IMG/VR virus record: IMGVR_UViG_3300027759_004177
Coordinates: 186,001 to 250,000 of that record
Reading direction: 5' to 3' (one strand)
DNA length: 64,000 nucleotides
DNA from: a virus
In this document: one piece after another, positions 29,650-38,269 of the stretch
Numbering within the stretch: the first letter of the stretch is position 1
How the letters are laid out: every line of letters begins with the position of its first letter
Notes under the pieces: generated by a model
Told to the model about the DNA's origin: nothing
Database searches by the model: none
Seen by the model: only the letters and a program-made list of their open reading frames with translations
Program-made: the position numbers and the translations under genes

Positions 29650-30670
29650 AGCTGGTTAAATCTAATTCATACAATCTTTTCCACTGATCGTATGCATACT
29701 TCCTAAAATGATTTTTGTTGTATTGACAACGACCAAAATATTTTTGTTGATATTCTTGTGCAGGATTACCAACAGCATTTATAGCGGCAATAGCCACTTG
29801 AGCATATTGATACTGTCTACGTGGGTCGCCGGTGTTTTCATCAATAGTGGTATAGTTAAATACATCATCAAACACATCAAATCCCTGTTGCTTAAGGTGT
29901 TTACGTAAAGGTGCTTGTCCGTAGACAAAAAATGGTCGCATGCCAAGTATGGGCTTGAATGTTTTTTCACTGGCAAAAAAATTCTTGGGATAATAGTTGT
30001 TGAATTCTGTTTCAGTAACCAAACATAACAAACTATTTTGCCAAATATTCATATCGCCTAGGCTAAAAATATCGTTGCGTATTTTATGACTGACCCAAGT
30101 TTCGTCAGCGCCAAGTTGGCCGTATTCATCGTGTATGCCCTGTACATCGTCAAATGTTTCGTTTAATGTTATGGCACGATCACCCGGCAAGCCAAGACTT
30201 ACAAATCCTTGTTGTTGTAGGCCAGCGGCCAACAATTCATTTACCAACGACACTCTGTGCGGATGTGGTTTGCGATTCAAGCATATAAACTTACGAGCTG
30301 TGTCCATAACAGGAACATGATATTCTTCGTAGTTTTGAAAATACAAATCACACACCATGGCCCAGAAGTCCAAACGATATTGGTCAGCATTGCCCAATAT
30401 AAGATACGGGCGACCCGATTGTTCAATGGTTCTAAATATTCTAGGCACAGCAGGATCTACAAAATTATGACAGATAATAAAATCAGGGTCAGCGGCTTCA
30501 ATTTTTTTGGCTATGTCATTTTCGTGTAGCCAGGTAGGATTGATAAACATCACACGTTCGCAACCAAGCTGTTGTTGTGCTTTGTTTTCTAGTATGTTAC
30601 GTATTAGTTGTTCAACTCGGCCGGCTTTCCATGCATAGGGAAACCCGTTGGTATCTTTGATAATTTGCAT
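29642..30670 (-). CDS. Glycosyltransferase-like protein, EKT family (paralogue 3)
   Basis: 342 aa. C-terminal FASEKTFKPILGMRPFFVYGQ...QGFDVFDDVF corresponds to the EKT-G-PF-G-GF-TF motif of the other two copies. Upstream residues include FICHNFVDPAVPRIFRTIEQ and FICLNRKPHPHRVSLVNELL, typical for a sugar-transfer N-lobe, but family is not firm. It overlaps the SGNH hydrolase by 8 bp. Near the start an inverted repeat (ATAACTT/AAGTTAT, 30672-30692) sits between this gene and the preceding hypothetical gene. Confidence 0.58.
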   Translation of the reverse strand: MQIIKDTNGFPYAWKAGRVEQLIRNILENKAQQQLGCERVMFINPTWLHENDIAKKIEAADPDFIICHNFVDPAVPRIFRTIEQSGRPYLILGNADQYRLDFWAMVCDLYFQNYEEYHVPVMDTARKFICLNRKPHPHRVSLVNELLAAGLQQQGFVSLGLPGDRAITLNETFDDVQGIHDEYGQLGADETWVSHKIRNDIFSLGDMNIWQNSLLCLVTETEFNNYYPKNFFASEKTFKPILGMRPFFVYGQAPLRKHLKQQGFDVFDDVFNYTTIDENTGDPRRQYQYAQVAIAAINAVGNPAQEYQQKYFGRCQYNKNHFRKYAYDQWKRLYELDLTSYV

Positions 30671-30692
30671 TTTGGATAACTTGTTTAATAAG

Positions 30693-32162
30693 TTATTTAC
30701 GAATTCCTGCTAGACTACGAATAAAATCTAGGTCGGTGTTTTCCATGGTCATGTTGCTGACGTTTGGATGATCGGGTTGTGATCCGTATTGATCTTGAGG
30801 ATCGGCTTGTCTTGGACTCACTGGCAATGCCTGAGCTGTTTGTGCCGCATCTGCGTTGTTACGACCAAACTCAATTTGATTCAACAATGCGGGCATGTTG
30901 TCATTGATCCAGGTTTTGATCAAGGGTCTTGCATCAGCATCGGGCCCTTGACTGTCTGCCAAGTGATACACAGCATCATACAAGTCATCATCACCAATGA
31001 GCGGTTGCAATGCAGATACTGCATCAACTCCGTCTATGCCAACAGGCACACTGGATTGCAACAATGCTTTTAATGCCAAAACTTTGTCTTTGTTGTCAGG
31101 GGTAGACCAAGTGCCTTCTGTGACTGTGTCGGCCCATTCTTCCAGTTCTGCACCCAACTGCTCGGCCGATTCTGACTTGTATTTTTTGTAGGCTTTGAAC
31201 ACGATAGGAAGTGCTTCTGTAAAACGATCATCATAGATTTTTTTAACAAAACGTTCACGCAAGGCATCCACATCTACTTCGTCTTCGATAATGGTGTTTT
31301 CTGCTTGCCAATTTTCAAAGTAGCTACGATAGCCGCGTGCTCCACGCATTTGACGTAGTGTACGTTTTAATTCATCGTAATGATGAACAGCAGATTTAGT
31401 CATGTCCATTGTTTCTTTATCTTCAAATTGACGATGTTTAGTGCTGCGAACAAAATGTCGCATGTCGGCCATTTCTTTTACAATACCGTTGATGTGTTCA
31501 GCTATTTGATCATACATGGTGCCGCCGGCGTTTAGGTGTTCGGCCATGGCGTAGGCACCATGCAAATTTGTATGATTTAATAAGAAGCGTTCGCCGCGGT
31601 CAGTTTCTAAGAAGATTTCTTGTATGCGTCGTGCCCGAGCACCATGTATATCGTCGTTTACTTTGTCTTTGTGACGGATTAAAATTTTGGTTGCGCCTTT
31701 GTCAGCAAAGCTGTTGTAAGGACGTCCCGGAGTTCCGTATAATCTGCTTTCGGTTACAGCAACATCTTTGCTCGAGAATGTGTCATCTGCTTTGCTTTGT
31801 TGTTTAACGTCTTTGAGATCTAGGTTAGATTTGTTAATATCACGTGTGTCAAATGTCAGCAAGTTACGCTTGGCAAACTTGCGTAGGCCGCGTAAAAATC
31901 CATACCATTCTTTGCGTTGTTCTCTATCCATCTCGCCTGAGATGTTCTGTCCAAAATATACTTTCAATGTGGTTTCATCAATAAGACTGATTGTCACTGT
32001 GCCAAATTCTGCACCATCTTCGCCGGTATAGGTAAAGTTAAAAAAACGAGCCTTAGAAGGGTCTGAGCTAGCCTTGGCTTTTTCGTCGCCCAGCGTTACA
32101 TTGCTGAAGCGTGAGCGAATTTTGTCAAATAGTGCAGAGGAGATTGATTCAATTTCTTTCAT
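30693..32162 (-). CDS. Conserved phage hypothetical protein, possible virion component
   Basis: 489 aa. The N terminus MKEIESISSALFDKIRSRF and the downstream FFNFTYTGEDGAEFGTVTISLIDE resemble a protein widespread in marine T4-like phages (recalled from general knowledge, not checked). It is a charged, helical protein with a Pro/Gln-rich C-terminal linker. The ATG is 5 nt after an ATAAATA element with no Shine-Dalgarno, so the mRNA would be leaderless and the gene late. It lies directly before terminase in the late region. Function unknown. Confidence 0.75.
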   Translation of the reverse strand: MKEIESISSALFDKIRSRFSNVTLGDEKAKASSDPSKARFFNFTYTGEDGAEFGTVTISLIDETTLKVYFGQNISGEMDREQRKEWYGFLRGLRKFAKRNLLTFDTRDINKSNLDLKDVKQQSKADDTFSSKDVAVTESRLYGTPGRPYNSFADKGATKILIRHKDKVNDDIHGARARRIQEIFLETDRGERFLLNHTNLHGAYAMAEHLNAGGTMYDQIAEHINGIVKEMADMRHFVRSTKHRQFEDKETMDMTKSAVHHYDELKRTLRQMRGARGYRSYFENWQAENTIIEDEVDVDALRERFVKKIYDDRFTEALPIVFKAYKKYKSESAEQLGAELEEWADTVTEGTWSTPDNKDKVLALKALLQSSVPVGIDGVDAVSALQPLIGDDDLYDAVYHLADSQGPDADARPLIKTWINDNMPALLNQIEFGRNNADAAQTAQALPVSPRQADPQDQYGSQPDHPNVSNMTMENTDLDFIRSLAGIRK

Positions 32163-32167
32163 AGTTA

Positions 32168-32174
32168 TATTTAT
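32168..32174 (-). promoter_or_regulatory. Late-type promoter element ATAAATA, 5 nt from ATG
   Basis: Exactly 5 nt lie between the element and ATG 32162. With T4-type initiation at the sixth base the A of ATG would be +1. Confidence 0.65.
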
Positions 32175-33736
32175 CAGATCATTATAAACGGCATGGGTTC
32201 AATAAACTCACCAGCGTCTTTGATTTCAGCATCTAAATTGGCATCATAGTTTTGTAGGGTTTGCATCATGCGTAGGGCCAACAGGGTTGACATGACTAGG
32301 TCGTCAGTTTCGCCTATTTTGGCTGCAAAACTATTGCCGTGTGCAACAAAGGTTTTTAACTCTGACACCAGAGCTTTACTAGCAATAATCATACGGCGGG
32401 TTTCTACTAGACTCTTGAGCTTGGAACAAGCAGTTAATTTTGATTTGTTGGTAGTGTTAAATCCTTTGCGGAATCTGCGTACATTGCCGGCTCGGGCAGT
32501 TTCACTTAGGAATACCCCACGTATGTTTTCTTCGCCAATTTCTTCGATCACGACCAATGCGGCTTCGCCTAAGGTGTTGTTCTCTACGCTGTAGTAAACA
32601 TTGTTTGGTGATCCGCTGGCATCAGATATATACTGACAAATTTCTTGCAAGATACGTACCTGACGCTGTATAGGAGTTTTGTTATCACGCCACTCGGCCA
32701 CTTGTTTAAGTCCAGGCATTTCAAATACTTGTAAGGCCGCAGGATCTCCACCGGTACCTAAACTGGGATCAAGTGCTACAAAGTAAGTGTGATCTCGTTC
32801 AGGACGTTTGTACCAACGCACTTGGCCCTGTCGTTCAAACGGATCGATGCCCGACATCTCAGCCAGGTGTAAGGGATTGATTAAGGTCTCATCAAAGATA
32901 ATAAATTCACATTCCATCTCACGACGGAAACGTTCTTCACCCAGTTGTGCTCGCATGTTTGCAGCCCAGGCTTCATCTCGTTCAGGATGTTCTTCCCATT
33001 TGCTACGGAATGCTTTGAATCCGTTGACACCCACTTCTGTTTCATTGCCATTGATGTCTATACACTTGTTGGCTCCTCGCCAGATCTGTGCAAATTGATC
33101 TTCGTCACTGTTTGGTGTTGATGTGATAATACATTTACCACCAGTGGCCAAGGTAGGAGTAATGGAAGTCCAAAAGTCTGTGGCAATAGTAGGCCGAACG
33201 AAAGCAAACTCATCACAATATAATAATGATATACTCATACCTCGTCCGGTGTTTTCTGTTGTGGTTTGACTTACTATGCGGCTACCATTTTCAAAGTCTA
33301 AGCTACCTTTGTTGTAACTGGTTACACCTGCTCGGATATAATCTGGACAGTTTTCATAAGCATAACGGACACGTTGCATGATCTCTTGAGCGCCTAGGTA
33401 TTTGTGTGCGGCAACCAATATGGTTGAATCCGGCACAAACATGGCGTACCATAACAGGTAGCCGGCGGCCGTAGTGGATTTGCCCGTTTGTCTTGGCATT
33501 AGGCTTATACTGAATCTATAATGATGATAAGACTCAATCAATCGTTCTTGGTATTCAAAAGGATGATATTGTATGGCACCGCGGGTAGGGTGTTGTATAA
33601 AGAAATAGTTCTTCATAAAGTAATCTGGGCCTGTTACAGGATCAGCACAGCGGGCTAACTCTAAGATCTGTTGCTCAGTGTAAGACATCCGTTTGTACGG
33701 TGCCTTGATAATTGCAGTCTCTAACTCTTTACTCAT
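32174..33736 (-). CDS. 17: Terminase large subunit gp17
   Basis: 520 aa from ATG 33736 (preferred over a longer start that crosses into the divergent HNH gene). Walker A MPRQTGKST at about residues 80-88, Walker B SISLLYCDEF, coupling motif region TSTPNSDE, and a nuclease domain beginning FVALDPSLGTGGDPAAL with the catalytic Asp. It packages DNA through the portal, cutting concatemers. Highly like gp17 of marine T4-like phages. A TTAAATA element lies 7 nt upstream, divergent from the HNH gene. Confidence 0.95.
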   Translation of the reverse strand: MSKELETAIIKAPYKRMSYTEQQILELARCADPVTGPDYFMKNYFFIQHPTRGAIQYHPFEYQERLIESYHHYRFSISLMPRQTGKSTTAAGYLLWYAMFVPDSTILVAAHKYLGAQEIMQRVRYAYENCPDYIRAGVTSYNKGSLDFENGSRIVSQTTTENTGRGMSISLLYCDEFAFVRPTIATDFWTSITPTLATGGKCIITSTPNSDEDQFAQIWRGANKCIDINGNETEVGVNGFKAFRSKWEEHPERDEAWAANMRAQLGEERFRREMECEFIIFDETLINPLHLAEMSGIDPFERQGQVRWYKRPERDHTYFVALDPSLGTGGDPAALQVFEMPGLKQVAEWRDNKTPIQRQVRILQEICQYISDASGSPNNVYYSVENNTLGEAALVVIEEIGEENIRGVFLSETARAGNVRRFRKGFNTTNKSKLTACSKLKSLVETRRMIIASKALVSELKTFVAHGNSFAAKIGETDDLVMSTLLALRMMQTLQNYDANLDAEIKDAGEFIEPMPFIMI

Positions 33737-33743
33737 ATAAGTA

Positions 33744-33750
33744 TATTTAA
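33744..33750 (-). promoter_or_regulatory. Probable late-type element TTAAATA, 7 nt from terminase ATG
   Basis: Reverse strand TTAAATA lies 7 nt upstream of ATG 33736. One base differs from ATAAATA, so weaker evidence than for the others. Confidence 0.4.
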
Positions 33751-34277
33751 TGTCAGATACATTGTTACTCAATCAAAATTACCAACCAATTAGTGTGCTA
33801 CCCCTTAGTGTTATCAATTGGCAACACGCAATCAAACTCATGTACCTGGGTCGTGTTCATGTGTTGGAAACCTATCCCAATTGGATAGTACACTCAGAAC
33901 GCCTGGCTCTAAATGTGCCCAGTGTTTGTGTGACCCGAGACTACTTTCACTACAAACAGGCTGTTAAATTCAGCAGATATAATCTTTACATGCGAGACTT
34001 ATTCAAGTGTCAATATTGTGATGATGTGTTTGACTACGAAGATCTGACCATTGATCATGTGAAACCTCGTAGCCTGGGTGGCAAAACAGTCTGGGAAAAT
34101 TGTGTTACCAGTTGTAAAACTTGTAATCATGCCAAAGGCAGTCATTTGCTATTGCCCAAGGTAAAACCGTACAAACCAGATTATTATAGTCTAGTTGGAC
34201 AATGGAAGAAAATGCCGTTTACAGTTAAACAAGATTCGTGGAATCAATACTTGGGGTTAGATAAGCGAGTAGCTTAA
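33750..34277 (+). CDS. HNH endonuclease
   Basis: 175 aa. A zinc-knuckle CxxC (C87, C90), the HNH core with H103 (IDHVKPRSLGG), N117 and a second CxxC-like cluster (C122, C125, N126, H127). Free-standing HNH nuclease, as often found beside phage packaging genes; it may assist DNA cleavage or be a mobile/homing-type element. It lies divergently 13 bp from terminase and is followed by an SDR gene on the same strand. Confidence 0.9.
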   Translation: MSDTLLLNQNYQPISVLPLSVINWQHAIKLMYLGRVHVLETYPNWIVHSERLALNVPSVCVTRDYFHYKQAVKFSRYNLYMRDLFKCQYCDDVFDYEDLTIDHVKPRSLGGKTVWENCVTSCKTCNHAKGSHLLLPKVKPYKPDYYSLVGQWKKMPFTVKQDSWNQYLGLDKRVA

Positions 34278-34289
34278 AGGAAAATAAAA

Positions 34290-34847
34290 ATGAAAATAGC
34301 CATTACCGGACATACCATGGGAATTGGAAAAGCCTTGGCAGAAGTATATCAACAACACGGACATGCTGTAGTTGGGTTTAGTCGATCCACAGGTCACGAC
34401 ATTTCGACTATTGATGGTCGCACACGTATTATTACAGAATCAGCCGATTGTGATTTATTTTTCAACAATGCTCATGCCGACTTTTCACAATGTGATTTAT
34501 TATTTGAGTTATGGATGTCTTGGAAAAATCAAAAAAAATATATTGTAAACATTTCATCTGCTCACAGCGTAAAATGGGTATATTTTTTAAAAGATCAGGT
34601 CAGTGATATCAAGTATTGTAGCGTTAAAAAAGCACTAGAGGAATCTGCAGAATTTTTGTGGAACCAATTGGATTGGCCCGCAGTATCAATCGTTTCTCCG
34701 TGTCGTACAGATACTCCCAGAGTAGCACATAGAGATTGGAGTAACAAAGTTGATCCGACGGAATTTGCTAACCTGGTATATACCACGTTGATTCAGAATA
34801 ATTTTAGAGTGCAGAGATTAAGCCTGGCCAACAGACCCATCGATTAG
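34290..34847 (+). CDS. Short-chain dehydrogenase/reductase (paralogue 2)
   Basis: 185 aa. MKIAITGHTMGIGKALAEVY holds TGxxxGIG, followed by FFNNAHADF (NNAH in place of NNAG) and YCSVKK (YxxxK). Same opening as the SDR at 24830, so a duplicated family inside one genome. Start has AAAGGA nearby. It is alone on the plus strand with the HNH gene between head/packaging genes. Substrate unknown; the strand and position differ from the radical SAM operon copy, so it may act later in infection. Confidence 0.8.
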   Translation: MKIAITGHTMGIGKALAEVYQQHGHAVVGFSRSTGHDISTIDGRTRIITESADCDLFFNNAHADFSQCDLLFELWMSWKNQKKYIVNISSAHSVKWVYFLKDQVSDIKYCSVKKALEESAEFLWNQLDWPAVSIVSPCRTDTPRVAHRDWSNKVDPTEFANLVYTTLIQNNFRVQRLSLANRPID

Positions 34848-35239
34848 TTGTTGTTAGGGAAACTTCTGGGACGATACTCAGGATGTTTGGTTAGATATTC
34901 TTCTACCTTGTCACGCAGGCTACCTGTCATATAAGGCAAACTAAAATTAATCAAGAACCATAGATCAGTTCCAGGCATGACATGATATTCTTTTAATAGG
35001 TCATTGCGTTCTTTGGCGGTATAACTGATGTTACTGCCCACAGGACTCTGTATGCCTGCTTCGGCAGCTTGTGGTACTGTGTTATGACCGGTGTACATGC
35101 CAGCACCAGCTTCTAGCAAGCCTGTTATCCCAGCAAGACGTTTAATTTCTGCCAGATCGTTTGTATCCATGACAGTATCGGCATCGCCAGACTCACCGGG
35201 TAGTACAAAATCTTCTTGTGTTATACGATACTGTTTCAT
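34844..35239 (-). CDS. Hypothetical protein with AEIKRLAGI motif
   Basis: 131 aa. Contains DLAEIKRLAGI, a short helix that also appears as LDELAKLAGL in the 602-aa protein upstream (36459) and as DFIRSLAGI at the end of the protein at 30693. The shared helix suggests a common docking or scaffolding role in the head. No other domain. It overlaps the neighbouring 115-aa gene by 4 bp. Confidence 0.65.
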   Translation of the reverse strand: MKQYRITQEDFVLPGESGDADTVMDTNDLAEIKRLAGITGLLEAGAGMYTGHNTVPQAAEAGIQSPVGSNISYTAKERNDLLKEYHVMPGTDLWFLINFSLPYMTGSLRDKVEEYLTKHPEYRPRSFPNNN

Positions 35240-35583
35240 TTTAGTTTACGGATAGGACCACGTGCTGTGACTGGACTTTGATGATTGATAACATCTAGTT
35301 CAGAAGAATCTTTGCCGGTGTTGTTTCTACTGGTGTAGCCCATGTTTTTGGCTGCACCTTGTATTATTTCACGCTCAGCGTCGGTATAAGCCACTGTTAC
35401 TAATTCTGGGCCAGTTGGGCCTTCGGTGTCTGTGTCACGATGTGGTTGTGCTGCCATGCTTAGACCAAATCTATAAGCGGCATACGGGTTGTTATTGGTT
35501 TCTGGCCAACTGGCTAGATCAGGGATTGCGTTTATCGCAGCTTTGCGAAACTTACTTTCCTGGACAATTTCGACAATTTTCAT
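35236..35583 (-). CDS. Hypothetical protein, YAAYRFGL family copy 1
   Basis: 115 aa. Clearly paralogous to the next gene: MKIVEIVQE start, IPDLASW, YAAYRFGLSMA, VAYTDAEREII and SPVTARGPIRK have direct counterparts there. Tandem duplication. Head/tail-associated small proteins with this YxxYRxG motif occur near packaging genes in marine T4-like phages. Overlaps both neighbours by 4 bp. Confidence 0.7.
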   Translation of the reverse strand: MKIVEIVQESKFRKAAINAIPDLASWPETNNNPYAAYRFGLSMAAQPHRDTDTEGPTGPELVTVAYTDAEREIIQGAAKNMGYTSRNNTGKDSSELDVINHQSPVTARGPIRKLK

Positions 35584-35954
35584 TTTGGTTTACGGATAGG
35601 ACCTTGAGCTTTAACTGGACTCTTGATGTTAATCAAATCTGTTTCAAACGATCCATCACCGGTTTCATTGTTTGGTTTTATACCCAGGTAGTTTTGTGCG
35701 GCACGTATTTTGTCATTGTCAGCGTCACTATAACCAATGGTAGTAAATCTACCGCCAATTGGTCCATACGGTTTCATTGGCAAGTCAGGTGCACCTGCTA
35801 GTGCAAGACCATAACGATAGGCAGCATAAGCATTGTTATTGTTGTCTAGTTCGTCCCAAGTTTTCAAGTTTGGTATAGAACGTCTGGCACTGGGACGTAA
35901 TTTTTCACGACCCGTTTTTACTTGACCTTCTTGAACGATTTCTTTTATTTTCAT
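35580..35954 (-). CDS. Hypothetical protein, YAAYRFGL family copy 2
   Basis: 124 aa from the ATG that lies 1 nt after the upstream stop; a longer frame into that gene is not used. MKIKEIVQE start, IPNLKTW, AYAAYRYGLALA, GYSDADNDKI, SPVKAQGPIRK: same order of segments as copy 1, separated by about half of the residues being identical. Function unknown, presumably structural. Confidence 0.7.
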   Translation of the reverse strand: MKIKEIVQEGQVKTGREKLRPSARRSIPNLKTWDELDNNNNAYAAYRYGLALAGAPDLPMKPYGPIGGRFTTIGYSDADNDKIRAAQNYLGIKPNNETGDGSFETDLINIKSPVKAQGPIRKPK

Positions 35955-35955
35955 A

Positions 35956-36459
35956 TTACCAGGCCCTGCATGACCAATAACGTGCCTTGGTGCGTGGGCC
36001 AGGATTGGCGCAGTTGTGTCTGGCACGAAAACTCTTGCGACGCTTGGGATTGGATTTTTTGATTTTCATGGTTTTGTCACCAAAGTTTACTTTGACAACT
36101 TTACCAGTTTTAGGATTTTTTACATACACTTTAGATTTTTTAACATCGCCTGCCATAGGCTTGCCTAGTGCAACTTCACGGCCCTGATACTTGGCTTCGG
36201 GTACATCATCTTCTTCCACTGCTTCTTCTTCTGAGTGAAGGTTGATATGATCGTAGTGTGTGTTGTGATCTCTTGAGTAAGTTTCTAATAGAGAAACCAC
36301 AGAATCTGTGCCGGCGATCACAATGCCGTCTTCCGTAATAGCAATTACTTCAGATTCAATCACTTCAGTTGGGCTCAGCTCAAGATCAAACAAATCGCCT
36401 ACAACTGGGTTGTTGTAGGCGTGTTCTGCATCAGAGACATAGTCCTTGAACGTTTTCAT
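35956..36459 (-). CDS. Hypothetical protein with basic C-terminal domain
   Basis: 167 aa. The N-terminal part is acidic and ends in EEEAVEEDDVPEAKY. The last 60 residues are a compact basic module (KKSKVYVKNPKTGKVVKVNFGD...RARHNCANPGPRTKARYW) with two Cys, a pattern seen at the C terminus of several marine phage head-associated proteins. Could bind DNA or other head proteins. Overlaps the 602-aa gene by one base. Confidence 0.68.
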   Translation of the reverse strand: MKTFKDYVSDAEHAYNNPVVGDLFDLELSPTEVIESEVIAITEDGIVIAGTDSVVSLLETYSRDHNTHYDHINLHSEEEAVEEDDVPEAKYQGREVALGKPMAGDVKKSKVYVKNPKTGKVVKVNFGDKTMKIKKSNPKRRKSFRARHNCANPGPRTKARYWSCRAW

Positions 36460-38267
36460 TAGCTGACTTTCTTGATACTCTCGTATTCAGCAGCTAGTTG
36501 AGATTCTAATGAAAGTGTTGCTTCGCTTACACGGCTACCTTTGTTGGTAAAAGGGTTTGCGGCCTTGTTAGCAGTAGCAGGATCTTGACTCTTTTCACGA
36601 TTCATGTCGTCACCTTGTGTGGTGATTGTTTTGATACTGGCATACTTGGGACGAGGCTTGTTGACTGCTTCGGGAGCATCAGCAACATCAACCTTAGCTT
36701 CATCAATGTCTTTGGTTTTGATAGCATTGGTGCCAGGAATCTTGTCGCCAATTTTGACATCGTCGTCTGCTAGGCCCGCTGTAAATGCGTTGCCTTCGTT
36801 GGGTTCTTCTGTGATTTCATCTGTGTTAAAAATTTGACCAAATGCATTGAACTTGTCTTTGCCTGACTTCTCTGCAGCAGCATCTTGTTGTTTGATATAT
36901 TCGCCACGACTGACTTCGCTTAGTCCAGCCAATTTGGCCAGTTCATCCAGTTCAGACTCTAATGAATCTTCTTCGTAATAGTTACGACCTTGGCCTTTTA
37001 ACAATGCCGATTTGCCTGGGATTTGACTTGCTGGCAAGTTGCCTGGAATACCCATTGGTGGCTTAGGAGCATCTTTGACATAGGCAAATGGATCAGGGTT
37101 ACTTGGACGTTGTACTGGCTCGGAGCCTTCGTCGGCCATCATTTTGCCATGATAACCTTTGATCTCCATACAGTCACGCAACAATTCACTGCAATGACCT
37201 GTTTCTTTAAATACCTTCATGTCGTTGCTGAGTTCAGCCAACATTTCGTCAACTGTTTGATGTTTTTCTTTTAACAGGTTAGCAAAGTTTACACCTTCGG
37301 TGAGTCTACGTGCTAGATTGTCCATGCTTTCTGCCACTGATTTTTTGGAGTCTTTTTTTGCAACGGTTTTTTCAGCGTCTGGTTTAACACGACCAAATGG
37401 ATCATGACCCATTTTGTTTTTGCTGGAGAATGGCAAACTGTCTTTGCTACTTTTCTCACCGGTGCTGTGTTTGCTTGGACGACCACGACCACGCTTTTCA
37501 CCTGTTTCTTTTTTCTTGGCATGCTTGCGTGGACGACCACGTTTGCCTTTGTTTTCATCTTCTTCGTCATCATCAAGATCATCACTTGGATAACCAGGGA
37601 AGTCAGTTTTACGATGTTTGGTTACACCATCTTTGTGTGTGGTTTCACCTTCGTTGTACTGATCGTGCTGGTCACGAATTGTATCTAATTCTTTTTCGCT
37701 AGCGCCTTCGCGACCAGCTTTGGCCAAGGCTTCCATGCCTTTTTTGCCATACTTCTCGTAGCCTTTGGCTGCACGGCTCATGTCTTCGTTGGTATGATCA
37801 CAACTGCATTTGCTTTCATACATGCCACACTCATTACACTTGCTTTCGTTTGTTGGGCACTCGCATGGCTCACAATCACACTTGGAGCAATGACCTTCTG
37901 CTACGTGTTGTGGCAAACCTTTGTGCTTGGTAGCGGCAAAGTCGCGAGCATCTTTCTTGCCCATTGACTTGGCAACTTTGGCTACAGCCGGACTTGCGGC
38001 CTTTTCACCTTTTTGTGCGGCATGGACCATGCCCATAAATTTTTGTTGAGCTTGGCTAACTGCCTTCTCTTCAATTTTGCTTTTGGCAAACTGTTCAGCT
38101 AGACGTTGTTGTACTGAATCAACTCCGGCAATGATTGATCCTTGTGCCTCAACACTTTCGCGGATTTCTTTTACAAGAGCAAAACGCTTTTCTTCTGCGG
38201 TTGGCTTTAGTGCTTCTAGTTTGCCTAGAATACTGTAGATGTTATCGTGTGAATGATTGTTGCTCAT
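36459..38267 (-). CDS. Large disordered protein with Cys cluster and AT-hook-like motifs
   Basis: 602 aa. N-terminal helices, then a dense cysteine cluster (C127, 130, 132, 135, 137, 144, 147, 154, 156) that may bind zinc. Around residues 238-270 there are two basic RGRPRK/RGRPSK motifs like AT-hooks, which bind the minor groove of AT-rich DNA. Downstream are low-complexity KDS/GEK-rich regions and helical repeats with LDELAKLAGL. Probably a DNA-associated virion or prohead protein. SD AAAGGAA precedes ATG. No homologous family recognised beyond marine phage proteins. Confidence 0.7.
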   Translation of the reverse strand: MSNNHSHDNIYSILGKLEALKPTAEEKRFALVKEIRESVEAQGSIIAGVDSVQQRLAEQFAKSKIEEKAVSQAQQKFMGMVHAAQKGEKAASPAVAKVAKSMGKKDARDFAATKHKGLPQHVAEGHCSKCDCEPCECPTNESKCNECGMYESKCSCDHTNEDMSRAAKGYEKYGKKGMEALAKAGREGASEKELDTIRDQHDQYNEGETTHKDGVTKHRKTDFPGYPSDDLDDDEEDENKGKRGRPRKHAKKKETGEKRGRGRPSKHSTGEKSSKDSLPFSSKNKMGHDPFGRVKPDAEKTVAKKDSKKSVAESMDNLARRLTEGVNFANLLKEKHQTVDEMLAELSNDMKVFKETGHCSELLRDCMEIKGYHGKMMADEGSEPVQRPSNPDPFAYVKDAPKPPMGIPGNLPASQIPGKSALLKGQGRNYYEEDSLESELDELAKLAGLSEVSRGEYIKQQDAAAEKSGKDKFNAFGQIFNTDEITEEPNEGNAFTAGLADDDVKIGDKIPGTNAIKTKDIDEAKVDVADAPEAVNKPRPKYASIKTITTQGDDMNREKSQDPATANKAANPFTNKGSRVSEATLSLESQLAAEYESIKKVS

Positions 38268-38269
38268 GT

